Source: Stramenopiles sp. TOSAG23-3 (lineage: Eukaryota; Sar). From it: 20,894 bases of DNA. Numbering within the stretch: the first letter of the stretch is position 1; each line of letters starts with the position of its first letter. Below are positions 1 through 8,239 of this stretch, piece after piece. The translations under genes were made by a program, and so were the position numbers. Where the stretch lies: positions 1 through 20,894 of the forward strand of contig LT642366.1 of the NCBI GenBank assembly GCA_900128585.1, written 5' to 3'. The notes below the pieces were generated by a model that saw only the letters and a list, made by a program, of their open reading frames with translations, ran no database searches and was not told where the DNA came from.

Positions 1-2638
1 GTCCATCCTTTCCATCCTTTTTCCACTGTGGTGGCCACAACTGGCTGGCGCGAGCCTTAAAATTCGTTCTTATTGTCAGCGCGGCGCCGAATACAAAGTA
101 TGCTAGCGATACCCCTGCCAGAGACTTCTCTCCGCAGAATGCTGTGAGCGCCACGCGGTACAGTGCTTGCAACATTACTGTCTTACCGGGACCCCACTTG
201 CACGTGCCTCTTCTCACTCTAAGGTACCAACATATGTCAGTGATTATGATCCAGCCCATGGTTTCCCATCCAAACAACTTGGTACTCGGATCACAATAAT
301 CTTGCACTATGATTGAAAAAACAATCAATATGAGAATACCGAGCGCGTACAGCATCATTGTTCGTTTCTTCCTCGTACTCTTCGTCCCAGCGATCCCGCT
401 GGAGAGAGGGTCAGCGTATTTAAATGCAGGGTCTTTTGCATTGACGCTGTAATCTTCCCCCAAGTAGTCAAGAATCGACGGGTCTCGCGGTGCAGCAGCT
501 TTTTTCCCTCCAAACTTTGCCCCTGCAAGCTTGAGTTTCAAACCCATTGATCCCATGCTTTTTAATTTGTCTTTTACTCGACCTACTTTCTTTGATTTTG
601 ATATAGTAGCAGCTAATTGGCTGAAGGAAGCGCTCAAGGCGGTATCATTGATGACCGCAATCGCCATGGTTGGGAGAAGGTTCAGTGTCATAAAGACGCA
701 AGTTACTGAGAACAAGTCCAGGTATTCGCCTTCGACAATAACGGCTGGGTCAATGAATGGGGCCATGCACACAAACAGGAACAGCATAGCTAGACAGAAG
801 ATCAGCGACAATAGAATAGTTCTGCTCATTCTCCATCCTTGCTTTGCCCACAATCTCATAGTTAGGAAGCAAATGACAGCCGGGTATCCGACCAGCACTA
901 AACTGAAACCTAAAGTTAAAGGCTGCACTTTCCCCACCATAACTATTCCAAATGCCAAGATTTGCAACACAGGCAACGCAACGATAACGTAGACAGCCCG
1001 TTTAGCCCAGAAGAGGTGCCTGCAAAACTCTGCGTTTGGACCGTCGTCACTGTCATCATCTGGATCATCACCATCATAGCACAGAAATATTCCGGCAAGA
1101 ATGTTCCTGTCATCACCGTCAATGGTAAGTCTGCACAGCCAGGCTTCTACTCGGTTTAGTCGGAAGTCGAGCTCTTTCGCAATAAAACGGACCACTAGAG
1201 CTAAAAATATCGACCCAATGACTCCAAACTGCCAAATGCAGGCCCAAAAAAGTTCACGATCGAAATCTTTTGCGTACTTGTACCCGGGTGGTGGAACACC
1301 CGGGAGCATTTTAACGATTACATTGTACATTTTCTTCATCTCTCCTTTTTCGTATTTGTAAGCATTTCCCCCAAACGTAAACTTTCCTGGGTTGGGAAAC
1401 ACTTTCCTTACCGCCTGCATATCATCTTCAGAACCAGCAGCACCAAAGAATTGACTGTACACCCGAGTCTTTTCGAAACCAGACCCCTCTAGCCACTCTA
1501 AAGGACGGTCTTCAAAGTCCTCTTTATCACGAAATACGTAAATTTCGACTCCATAATTCCAACTGAGATCAAAGTACTCTTTCGCCTTTAGGTCACGGTC
1601 TTTGTTATGCACCATTACCACATTCCCCCCGGTAGCATTTTGAAAGCGAAAATACTTCCCATCGTAAGTGTTTTCACTATCGAAGTATGCCCGACCCCAA
1701 GGGTACCGGTATACGTTTGGGTCAAATATGCCGGCGTGAGTGAAGCCAAAGACCCGTGCCGTCGTTTTCCCTGTTCCTGCTTCCGTAGAAACTGTATACA
1801 CTTTTTCTACTTTGAGGTTAAACGCGTCTACAGTCTGCCGCAAATGTATGCACATCGCATCCGGATATTTTGTCTCATTCATGCAGTAATCTGCTGGCTG
1901 GTCCTTCTTCAGTGCTATCCACGCGCTCTCTTGGCACGTTGTTGAGTGGGTGACTCTTCTAGAGAATGGGTTTCCCCAACTATTGATTTGCGAGATTGCT
2001 TTCGCGCCCACATTGTTGACACTGTCCAAGAAGGAGCATGGGATCACATGGTCGCTTATGGTTGCAATTGCATCGTCTGCAAATTCAAGCCCGGTATCTT
2101 TGTCCCATACTTCAATTTTGATCGGAGTACCCGAATATTGAACACCCATGGACACGTTCACTCCACCAACGGGCCATATAGGGTTGAGACTGTTGCGCAC
2201 CTTTTCTGAATCGCGCGATATATCGCCAATTACGAATCGAACAAAAGCGTCTGTTTCCCCACCCGCAGCTCCAAACCCGTCCAGATCAGGCAAATTCTTT
2301 GCAGCAACCACTGTAATCGTTAAATTGCCACCCCGAATTTCCGTTAGGCGTCCAAGGCCGTTGTCAAGCTTACAATCGGCTTGCTTTTGGCATGAAAACT
2401 GCTTCGATGGTTCTAAGAATTGACAATATTTACCGACATTGCCTGCCTTACATTTACAAAAGCCTTTAAAGCACTCCCCCGTCGCGTACGGGTGATCCCC
2501 AGTGTCATGCACGAAGTAAGTCCACGAGCAATTGACGTTTTCCATGCACTCTGGCTGGCGAACCGACACGACTAGCGCAGGCAGAACGATCAGCAAAAGG
2601 AGTCCAAACCAAAGCGCTGGCGCTTTATGTTGACTCAT
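1..2638 (-). CDS. Large membrane protein with signal peptide, EGF-like module, extracellular C2 domain and multiple membrane spans (partial, C-terminus off the left edge)
   Basis: An open frame runs from the ATG at 2638 to the left edge, 879 codons without a stop, so the 3' part is missing. The start has a good context (AAC before ATG) and opens a signal peptide (residues 1-25, hydrophobic core LLLLIVLPALVV). Next comes a cysteine-rich stretch (31-72) whose CKCKAGNVGKYC matches the EGF-like signature CxCxxGxxGxxC. Residues 104-200 read as a C2 domain: LTITVVAAKNLPDLDGF, then candidate calcium-binding acids D120, D130, D179, D181 and D188/D189. Residues 200-462 are of unknown fold. Predicted spans lie near 463-483, 548-568, 574-594, 607-627, 640-663, 761-779 and 845-862, and an acidic loop lies at 520-539. 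The layout suggests a surface or endomembrane receptor or channel-like protein that binds calcium outside the cytosol. I do not recognise the family. The plus-strand frames here are shadows of this gene. Confidence 0.85.
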   Translation of the reverse strand, partial: MSQHKAPALWFGLLLLIVLPALVVSVRQPECMENVNCSWTYFVHDTGDHPYATGECFKGFCKCKAGNVGKYCQFLEPSKQFSCQKQADCKLDNGLGRLTEIRGGNLTITVVAAKNLPDLDGFGAAGGETDAFVRFVIGDISRDSEKVRNSLNPIWPVGGVNVSMGVQYSGTPIKIEVWDKDTGLEFADDAIATISDHVIPCSFLDSVNNVGAKAISQINSWGNPFSRRVTHSTTCQESAWIALKKDQPADYCMNETKYPDAMCIHLRQTVDAFNLKVEKVYTVSTEAGTGKTTARVFGFTHAGIFDPNVYRYPWGRAYFDSENTYDGKYFRFQNATGGNVVMVHNKDRDLKAKEYFDLSWNYGVEIYVFRDKEDFEDRPLEWLEGSGFEKTRVYSQFFGAAGSEDDMQAVRKVFPNPGKFTFGGNAYKYEKGEMKKMYNVIVKMLPGVPPPGYKYAKDFDRELFWACIWQFGVIGSIFLALVVRFIAKELDFRLNRVEAWLCRLTIDGDDRNILAGIFLCYDGDDPDDDSDDGPNAEFCRHLFWAKRAVYVIVALPVLQILAFGIVMVGKVQPLTLGFSLVLVGYPAVICFLTMRLWAKQGWRMSRTILLSLIFCLAMLFLFVCMAPFIDPAVIVEGEYLDLFSVTCVFMTLNLLPTMAIAVINDTALSASFSQLAATISKSKKVGRVKDKLKSMGSMGLKLKLAGAKFGGKKAAAPRDPSILDYLGEDYSVNAKDPAFKYADPLSSGIAGTKSTRKKRTMMLYALGILILIVFSIIVQDYCDPSTKLFGWETMGWIIITDICWYLRVRRGTCKWGPGKTVMLQALYRVALTAFCGEKSLAGVSLAYFVFGAALTIRTNFKARASQLWPPQWKKDGKDG

Positions 2639-2860
2639 GTTGGCGTGTCACTCTAATATCGAATCCTTTCGTACCAATCTCTACAATTTCCAAATTCTTC
2701 TAGAAGGAAATTGTAGCGTACGATTCTGTTCTCCTTGACAAGATCAATTGTATTAAAAATTGGATACATTTTAGTTGGTTAGTTTTAACCACCCACATTC
2801 TACTCCTTCATACCTTACACTGCCAAATAAAATAATACCGAACAACAGTTGTTTTTGCGT

Positions 2861-2883
2861 CTTGTTGTTCTTGTTGTTCTTCG
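2861..2883. repeat. Tandem 9-mer CTTGTTGTT, about 2.5 copies
   Basis: Two full copies of CTTGTTGTT are followed by CTT. Read on the minus strand this is a purine-rich AAG/AACAAC tract about 225 bp upstream of the membrane-protein start at 2638, and it is the counterpart of the GAA tracts seen upstream of other genes here. Confidence 0.8.
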
Positions 2884-3090
2884 ATATTGAAATAGCATTG
2901 AATAATATATATGCCGTTATTTTTTTATACGCACAACATCGCGATATCTCGATTCACTCATAAAAATATATCTGAAATACCAGTCCTCGTATTACATTAA
3001 AAGTATACAAACACAACTAATTAGACCAAGGAGGATGGTGGTATTAATATATAGTAATAAATAATAACCAACGACTATGAAGTAGAAAAA

Positions 3091-3111
3091 ACAGGAAACA
3101 GGAAACAGGAA
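3091..3111. repeat. Three tandem copies of ACAGGAA
   Basis: Three perfect heptamers lie end to end in the middle of the first divergent spacer. The array is too short to say whether it is a binding-site array or a minisatellite seed. Confidence 0.85.
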
Positions 3112-3537
3112 GCCATCGAAAGAAAACAGACGACTGAGTAGAATATATAGGCAATAATAATATAATTATATTTATATAAACAGTATTCTAATTTAGACCG
3201 TTAAATATTTTTTATCAAATTACTTCTTCGTATTCTCCACTCTCCACTCCACCAAGTTCCTGCTAGATAGTGTACATTTTACTGTATCGATTTCGTATTA
3301 ATTGTCTATTTATTACCTATCATTATTTGTACTACTGAATCATCTTGGTATTTCTTCTTTTTTGAGCACAGTGCACAGTCCATCGAACTATTATATTACA
3401 TTATACCGGTACGTACCTGGTACTCAACGAGGAGTCGTCAGTTATTTATTCCTATAGTTCACTCTGATCATTTTTAATAATGATGTACACCTGTAAAATA
3501 CTAAAAATAATAATATTATACTGAATTAAAAAAAAAC

Positions 3538-3555
3538 GAAGAAGAAGAAGAAGAA
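3538..3555. repeat. (GAA)6 tract upstream of the guanylate kinase
   Basis: Six perfect GAA copies on the sense strand lie about 270 bp upstream of the ATG at 3824. A second purine run (A-rich, then GAAGAAGACGACGAGAAAGAG) follows at about 3592-3627. Confidence 0.85.
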
Positions 3556-3823
3556 ACAACACAACAAAACTACTCACAACAAACTAACGAGGAAAAAAAA
3601 AAAAGAAGAAGACGACGAGAAAGAGAGAACTTTCGATTTAACGATACGCGAGGTAATTTTATCATTTTTAACGTGTGTAACTTTGGATGGACTAAGAGTA
3701 TGTTTCTCGTTTGCGCCGTGCTCTTTTCTCATTTTACATCCACAAGACACGTTTTCAACATAGTTTTCACCCATAATTACAACTTTTATTCTTCAGAATA
3801 TTGTACCGATTATTTTGAAAACA

Positions 3824-4642
3824 ATGTCAAGCATTTCACAGCAGCGGCTTACCTACGAAGAGATCTCTCAGTTGAACCAAAGAAAAGATGAACTGAAAGC
3901 GCAACACCAAGGGTATCTCGATGAGCACACCGAGATCCCTCGTATGCTAAGTGACTTTATGAGCGCAGTGTTGTTAGATAAGCCGGAAGATGTGTTTCTT
4001 TTTGCAGCGGAACATTTCGGCACGTTTGAAGGCAGCGATGGAGGTTTTCGCCCGGTAGTTATTTCGGGGCCGAAAAGTGTGGGCAAAACCACTGTTATAG
4101 GAATGCTGGTAAAGAAATTTCCGGAGGCCTTTGGGTTCTGCGTTAGTCATACTACGCGAGGAGCTAGAGAAGGAGAAACCGACGGGGTAAATTATTCCTT
4201 CATCTCAAAAGACGTTTTTAAGAACATGGTCGAACAAAAACAATTTATTGAGAACGGCGACGTTGCGGGCGACTCTTATGGGACCAGCATTGAAGCTGTG
4301 AACGCAGTGCGAAAGACAGGGAAAGTGTGTATCTTAGATATTGGCGTTGGAGGCGTGCAAACAGTCAAAGAAACGAAAATAGCTCCCAGATATTTATTTA
4401 TTACTCCGCCTGATCTTGCTGAACTTGAACAGAGAATGCGTGGGCGTGGAGCAGAATCGGAGGAAACGTTAAAAGCGAATCTCAAAGACGCCAGCATTGA
4501 TATCAAGTATGGAACGGCGAATGGTAACTTCCACAAAGTTATTGTGAACGATGACATTGAGGAGACGTTCCATGAAGTTCGAGATACGCTAGTATCTTGG
4601 TTTCCACACCTTGAAAAATTGGAAGCTGAAGATGATGATTGA
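3824..4642 (+). CDS. Guanylate kinase fused to an N-terminal RIIa/Dpy-30-like docking domain
   Basis: This 272-residue protein starts at the ATG at 3824 (ACA before ATG); the in-frame upstream codon at 3815 is TTG. Residues 36-68 (IPRMLSDFMSAVLL, then PEDVFLFAAEHF) match the RIIa/Dpy-30 dimerisation-docking fold, used to bind A-kinase-anchor-type helices and common in axonemal proteins. Residues 77-260 are a guanylate kinase domain, which makes GDP from GMP with ATP. It has a P-loop GPKSVGKTT (82-90), a GMP site SHTTRGAREGE with a downstream Tyr (124), FIE (E143), YGTS (152-155), the lid RMRGRG and a late VIVNDD. Departures from the usual family sequence are GPKS for GPSG, DIGVGG where DIDxQG is usual (G174), and N219 where an arginine is usual. 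The inferred role is local nucleotide supply or a scaffold on a cilium. It shares a divergent spacer with the membrane protein and ends with an acidic EDDD. Confidence 0.9.
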   Translation: MSSISQQRLTYEEISQLNQRKDELKAQHQGYLDEHTEIPRMLSDFMSAVLLDKPEDVFLFAAEHFGTFEGSDGGFRPVVISGPKSVGKTTVIGMLVKKFPEAFGFCVSHTTRGAREGETDGVNYSFISKDVFKNMVEQKQFIENGDVAGDSYGTSIEAVNAVRKTGKVCILDIGVGGVQTVKETKIAPRYLFITPPDLAELEQRMRGRGAESEETLKANLKDASIDIKYGTANGNFHKVIVNDDIEETFHEVRDTLVSWFPHLEKLEAEDDD

Positions 4643-5113
4643 GCCTCTTTTCCAATATAAGCACTTCGTATTTTATGAATAATAAATATATATTATAAAT
4701 GTAAGAATTTTAAAAAATAATTATCATAGTTTTGTATAAATACAAAGAAACGATCAAACTCAATACCGATCATTATTTCATTGAGCAGTACCACAGACAA
4801 CGAGCCCCTTTAAAACATTTATGCCTTTTTTCTTTAATTTTAATTACTATAAAATAACAGCCAATTTTTCTTGTTTTTAAATACAAAAACATTTTTTTAT
4901 GAAATTCAACACAAAAATATCTTATTTTTATTTTAGAAATTGACCTTTCTCTAAACAAGAAAATTGGCTGTTATTTAAGTAATTAAAATTAATGTACTGC
5001 CAACTGAAATCTCTAAATTAAAACTAAATTTTATGAATTTAGATTTTTTATCATTTTACCTTCTTATTATATAATTTGTTTTTTTTTTACCTTCTCTGAC
5101 CTCCGACCTAGCG
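4643..5113. other. Convergent spacer between the guanylate kinase and the glycosyltransferase-oxygenase
   Basis: This is 471 bp of very AT-rich 3' flanking DNA for two genes that read toward each other. It holds AATAAA-like A-rich stretches just past the kinase stop (around 4677-4690), which may serve in polyadenylation, and the foldback inverted repeat at 4835-4991. I found no gene in it. Confidence 0.6.
4835..4991. repeat. Foldback inverted repeat, arms about 40 bp, spacer 76 bp
   Basis: The left arm (4835-4876) and the right arm (4953-4991) are near-perfect reverse complements. Both carry the order TAATTTTAATTACT, then an A/T run, then AACAGCCAAT and CTTGTTT. They differ only by small indels (42 versus 39 nt). 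The 76-nt spacer is AT-rich with no obvious coding. The element could be a MITE-like foldback or a large hairpin in the 3' regions of both convergent genes. I see no clear target-site duplication. Confidence 0.85.
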
Positions 5114-8100
5114 TCATCCTTTAGAAAATAGAAAGGTAAGATTTATTCGACGATTCTTGTAGCCTTTTTTAAAATTCATAGGGCCAGTGTGATGAAACAT
5201 TCTGGAGTCGAATATCACAACGCGGTTTGCTTTGTATGGAATATTAATCCCCGTGACTCCGTTCTGCTGTTTTTGTTGCTGAAGGTATTGCTTAATTTCG
5301 TCTATCCTGCCAATTTTATTACCATCTAAACGAGACCATTCATTTGGCTGAGTAACGGGATATATAACTAAGCCCCCCGTTTCTGAATCGAAGTTCGCAT
5401 CGTCTGGAGTAATCCACATATTGAAACTTACGGATGCATCATCAGCATGAATGGGCACTCCAGTATGGTCCTGCGAAGATTTGTAGGCCCACAGATTGGT
5501 AAGTTTGTGATCCTGTAGAATGTTTGGAAATTTATCTCTCAGTTCCGTTACAAGTTGCTCAAGGACCGGGTGAGACAACCCGTCGTCGTGGTGGGCTCCT
5601 AGATAACCTTGCTTGATTGTGTACCAAAATGTAGATTCTAGACAGTGGTTGTAAAGAAAGTCTAATGCTCCTTCCGTCAAAAAGTTGTCAACTATGACCA
5701 AAGAAGGCGTGCGTTGCGCGTACAACTGCTCTATTTTTGCAAAATCTAAGCTTGGCGATATGACACGAAACCCCTCGGTATTAGAGGACTTCAGTGCACT
5801 GGAGTGAGAGAATAGGGCTGTGTTGTACGAGGACCCCAAAAGACGATGGTGCTCCAACTTGAGCAGGTACGACCCTTTATCAATACCGTTATTCGGGTCT
5901 TCAGTGGATACTCTCTGATCAGCCAATTCCCGGCGAACCTCAGCTAGTACTTGCGTGTATTTATCAACTAAAGATGAAAACGGTATTTCAGGCAATCGCC
6001 CCAACTCTATTAAATACTCCAGTTGCTCAATGTCATGCGTCAGCTTGTGCGGAGCCGTCATGTAAAAGTTACCTCTTCGTGCCCAGTTCTTAGGCGAAAA
6101 TTTTCCCCCACGGATTGGATGAGGCATTGGGATCGCCAATTTTTGTTCGTAAAACTTTTCGATTTCAGGGAACGATTCGTTACGATGATTTAAAAATGCA
6201 ATGGGGTTAACCAGCGCGTGCAGGTCCCCAAAACTGTCTCCTCGTTCCTGTCGATGCCATTCGCGCCAGTGTCGCAAATCTATGAATCTAGGCTTTGGAG
6301 AATATCGTTTCTTACAGCTACCGTTCGCACGCTTAAACGAAGCACCCGCTGCACACACGGAACCATGGTCGACTAGGGTTTCCCGTTTTTCGTTGAGGTC
6401 AATTTCCGTATGTTCGTTCAGGTACTTGTTGCAGAGAATTGAGTTTACTGTTCTTGCATAGGCACTCACAACTTTCGTCTCTTGAAACGGGGAGTTTTCT
6501 GCAGTCACGTATTTCCTAGCTTTTACCCCCATTTCCCGCCTCATTTTCCTGTTCGAAATCAGATTCAAGATAGAGAATGCCATCGCTTCAGGGGAAGGCT
6601 CACTTACAACTATCCCTCGCTCTCCATTTCCATGGCTTTGGCTCAAATATTCTTGAACGCCCCCTACGCCAAATGTGACGACCGGAATTTCGGAAGCCAT
6701 GGCTTCCAAATTTGAGTAGCAAAAGGTCTCATTCAAAAGCGTTGTATGGACCACAATATCGACATTCTGCGCTAGATAAGAGGGTATGGCTTCATGGTTT
6801 AGCTTCATAATCTTAAAATATTTGCGGAGATCTAACGTCTTGATTGCTGCTTGCAATCTGTCATTTAGCTGGCCTTCCCCAATGAACGAAAACATTAGGT
6901 CAGGAACATGGTCTGCACGTTTCCCTTTGGAGACCTTCTTCCACGTTTCTAGCAAAATATTTGCCGCCCGCAAGAAGATGCCTGGGCTCTTCACTGCTGT
7001 TAGCCGTCCGATATAAGCTATGTTCAATGTCGAAGGAGCGCGGTCCATGTACCGTTTCGCGCGAAGGGGCCAAAAATGTTTATATTTGGACGAGTCTATC
7101 CATGGCGTCATGACATGCACAGGAACCTTCGGCCGATGGTGTTTCATGTGGTTTCGGGCAAAAGTAGAGGGGACAACGAACGCGTCAGGATTATCAATAA
7201 GCCCTAATTCAATGTTGCCCGGCTCTGCAATGACCACAGGAACCCCCGACGCTCGAATAGCAAACAGCATCAGCTCATCTTCCCATCGTGATATCTTTCT
7301 GGTAGTAAAGTGAACTACGTCAAAGCCTTGCACTGCGCTTGAAATGGGCTCTAGCATTTTTTGGATTAATTGCTGAATTGTAGCAGGGACCTTCCTGCCC
7401 TTGGGCATTTCTGTCAGCAGCTGGGCCACCGCCTTTATAGAATTTCCAGCATATTTATACAGACTTTCATCAATTACCATAATTGCCTTTACGTACTCAA
7501 TTCCCGAACGCTTCAAACCCGCGATTTCTTCTCTATGATGACTTTGTGGAGACGGTGAATCCGAATCGGCTGCTATCCATTTTACACGCAAGGTCCCGGC
7601 CGACCCGTTCTTCGTCTGTATTGGCATTTTCGCAAGGGCCGACGCTAGTTTTAGCAAAAATATGCTCTGGCCATTTGTCACTGTGACAAGCGAGCTGATA
7701 ATTGCGACCGACTCCACTTGAATACGTTTCGCAGCACAGTAAGACAGTCGAATTGGTGAATTTTCTTGCAAAGTATTTTGCAGTGGGACCGGCTCGAGAT
7801 TATTTCTGGCTGGCACAATGTCGAACAAAACAGTTTGAGAAGACTGCAACACCTGATCGATTACTTCGTGAAAAAATTGTACGCTATGTGTACCTATCGG
7901 CAGTTCTGTGACAGAGACGGAAACTTGGTTGCTTATTTTATTATGCGTGCATTGTGAGGGGCTAGCACACGGCAAAGATATTACTAACGGATCGAATTCG
8001 CCGACGCGCAGGGTAAGGGTACCCGCCAGGACTGGCACTTGGCACAAGAAAGCAAAAGGCGACCCTTCCTCGTATATTGCAACCGCCAGATTCTCTGGTC

Positions 8101-8239
8101 GCAAAACTTTTAATTCACCAGTAAAGCGCGACGTTATCGACTCAGCGGATAGAAGTAAACGTAGAAAGATAATTAGCATACCAAGCATTCGTTTGCGGTC
8201 CGTACAGTCTCTGCCCGCACTGATCTGTACTTCAGTCAT
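5114..8239 (-). CDS. GT4-type glycosyltransferase fused to a C-terminal 2-oxoglutarate/Fe(II) oxygenase
   Basis: This protein has 1,041 residues from the ATG at 8239 (ACA before ATG); upstream in-frame 8266 is TTG, and M18 at 8188 is an alternative. A short N-terminus with RKR precedes a hydrophobic stretch (about 18-32), so a signal anchor or signal peptide into the secretory pathway is likely. Residues about 175-610 form a GT-B glycosyltransferase: the C-terminal half starts at AYIGR (408), with FIGEG and the E-x7-E nucleotide-sugar motif ETFCYSNLE (E504, E512) and a VGGVQE loop. Residues about 660-800 are a linker region. Residues about 850-1041 are the oxygenase: iron ligands H931 and D933 in IHADDASVSFNMWITP, distal H1016 in MFHHTG, and a 2OG-binding arginine in NRRINLTFLF (R1030/R1031). 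The expected outcome is glycosylation plus hydroxylation of a protein or glycan; the substrate is unknown. The order and motifs are seen; the role is inference. Confidence 0.9.
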   Translation of the reverse strand: MTEVQISAGRDCTDRKRMLGMLIIFLRLLLSAESITSRFTGELKVLRPENLAVAIYEEGSPFAFLCQVPVLAGTLTLRVGEFDPLVISLPCASPSQCTHNKISNQVSVSVTELPIGTHSVQFFHEVIDQVLQSSQTVLFDIVPARNNLEPVPLQNTLQENSPIRLSYCAAKRIQVESVAIISSLVTVTNGQSIFLLKLASALAKMPIQTKNGSAGTLRVKWIAADSDSPSPQSHHREEIAGLKRSGIEYVKAIMVIDESLYKYAGNSIKAVAQLLTEMPKGRKVPATIQQLIQKMLEPISSAVQGFDVVHFTTRKISRWEDELMLFAIRASGVPVVIAEPGNIELGLIDNPDAFVVPSTFARNHMKHHRPKVPVHVMTPWIDSSKYKHFWPLRAKRYMDRAPSTLNIAYIGRLTAVKSPGIFLRAANILLETWKKVSKGKRADHVPDLMFSFIGEGQLNDRLQAAIKTLDLRKYFKIMKLNHEAIPSYLAQNVDIVVHTTLLNETFCYSNLEAMASEIPVVTFGVGGVQEYLSQSHGNGERGIVVSEPSPEAMAFSILNLISNRKMRREMGVKARKYVTAENSPFQETKVVSAYARTVNSILCNKYLNEHTEIDLNEKRETLVDHGSVCAAGASFKRANGSCKKRYSPKPRFIDLRHWREWHRQERGDSFGDLHALVNPIAFLNHRNESFPEIEKFYEQKLAIPMPHPIRGGKFSPKNWARRGNFYMTAPHKLTHDIEQLEYLIELGRLPEIPFSSLVDKYTQVLAEVRRELADQRVSTEDPNNGIDKGSYLLKLEHHRLLGSSYNTALFSHSSALKSSNTEGFRVISPSLDFAKIEQLYAQRTPSLVIVDNFLTEGALDFLYNHCLESTFWYTIKQGYLGAHHDDGLSHPVLEQLVTELRDKFPNILQDHKLTNLWAYKSSQDHTGVPIHADDASVSFNMWITPDDANFDSETGGLVIYPVTQPNEWSRLDGNKIGRIDEIKQYLQQQKQQNGVTGINIPYKANRVVIFDSRMFHHTGPMNFKKGYKNRRINLTFLFSKG

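Larger units (their letters stand above)
2639..3823. promoter_or_regulatory. Divergent spacer between the EGF/C2 membrane protein and the RIIa-guanylate kinase
   Basis: This is 1,185 bp of AT-rich DNA with no credible gene, between two outward-reading starts, so it must hold both promoters. It contains a pyrimidine-type tandem (2861-2883), three tandem copies of ACAGGAA (3091-3111), six GAA copies (3538-3555) and a purine run at about 3589-3630. Purine-rich strands face the nearer gene in each half. I see no clear TATA box that stands out from the AT-rich background. Confidence 0.5.

Noticed and set aside
531-2423. Several plus-strand frames of 60-150 codons
   Set aside because: The minus strand is open across the whole region with signal peptide, EGF, C2 and membrane segments; the plus frames are shadows.
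3815-3823. Upstream start for the guanylate kinase
   Set aside because: The codon at 3815 is TTG. The first ATG is at 3824 with ACA before it. The same logic moves the starts of three other genes to 8239, 12226 and 14708.
4773-4958. 61-codon minus-strand frame
   Set aside because: It overlaps the foldback element and has Lys/Ile-rich composition typical of AT-rich noncoding DNA.
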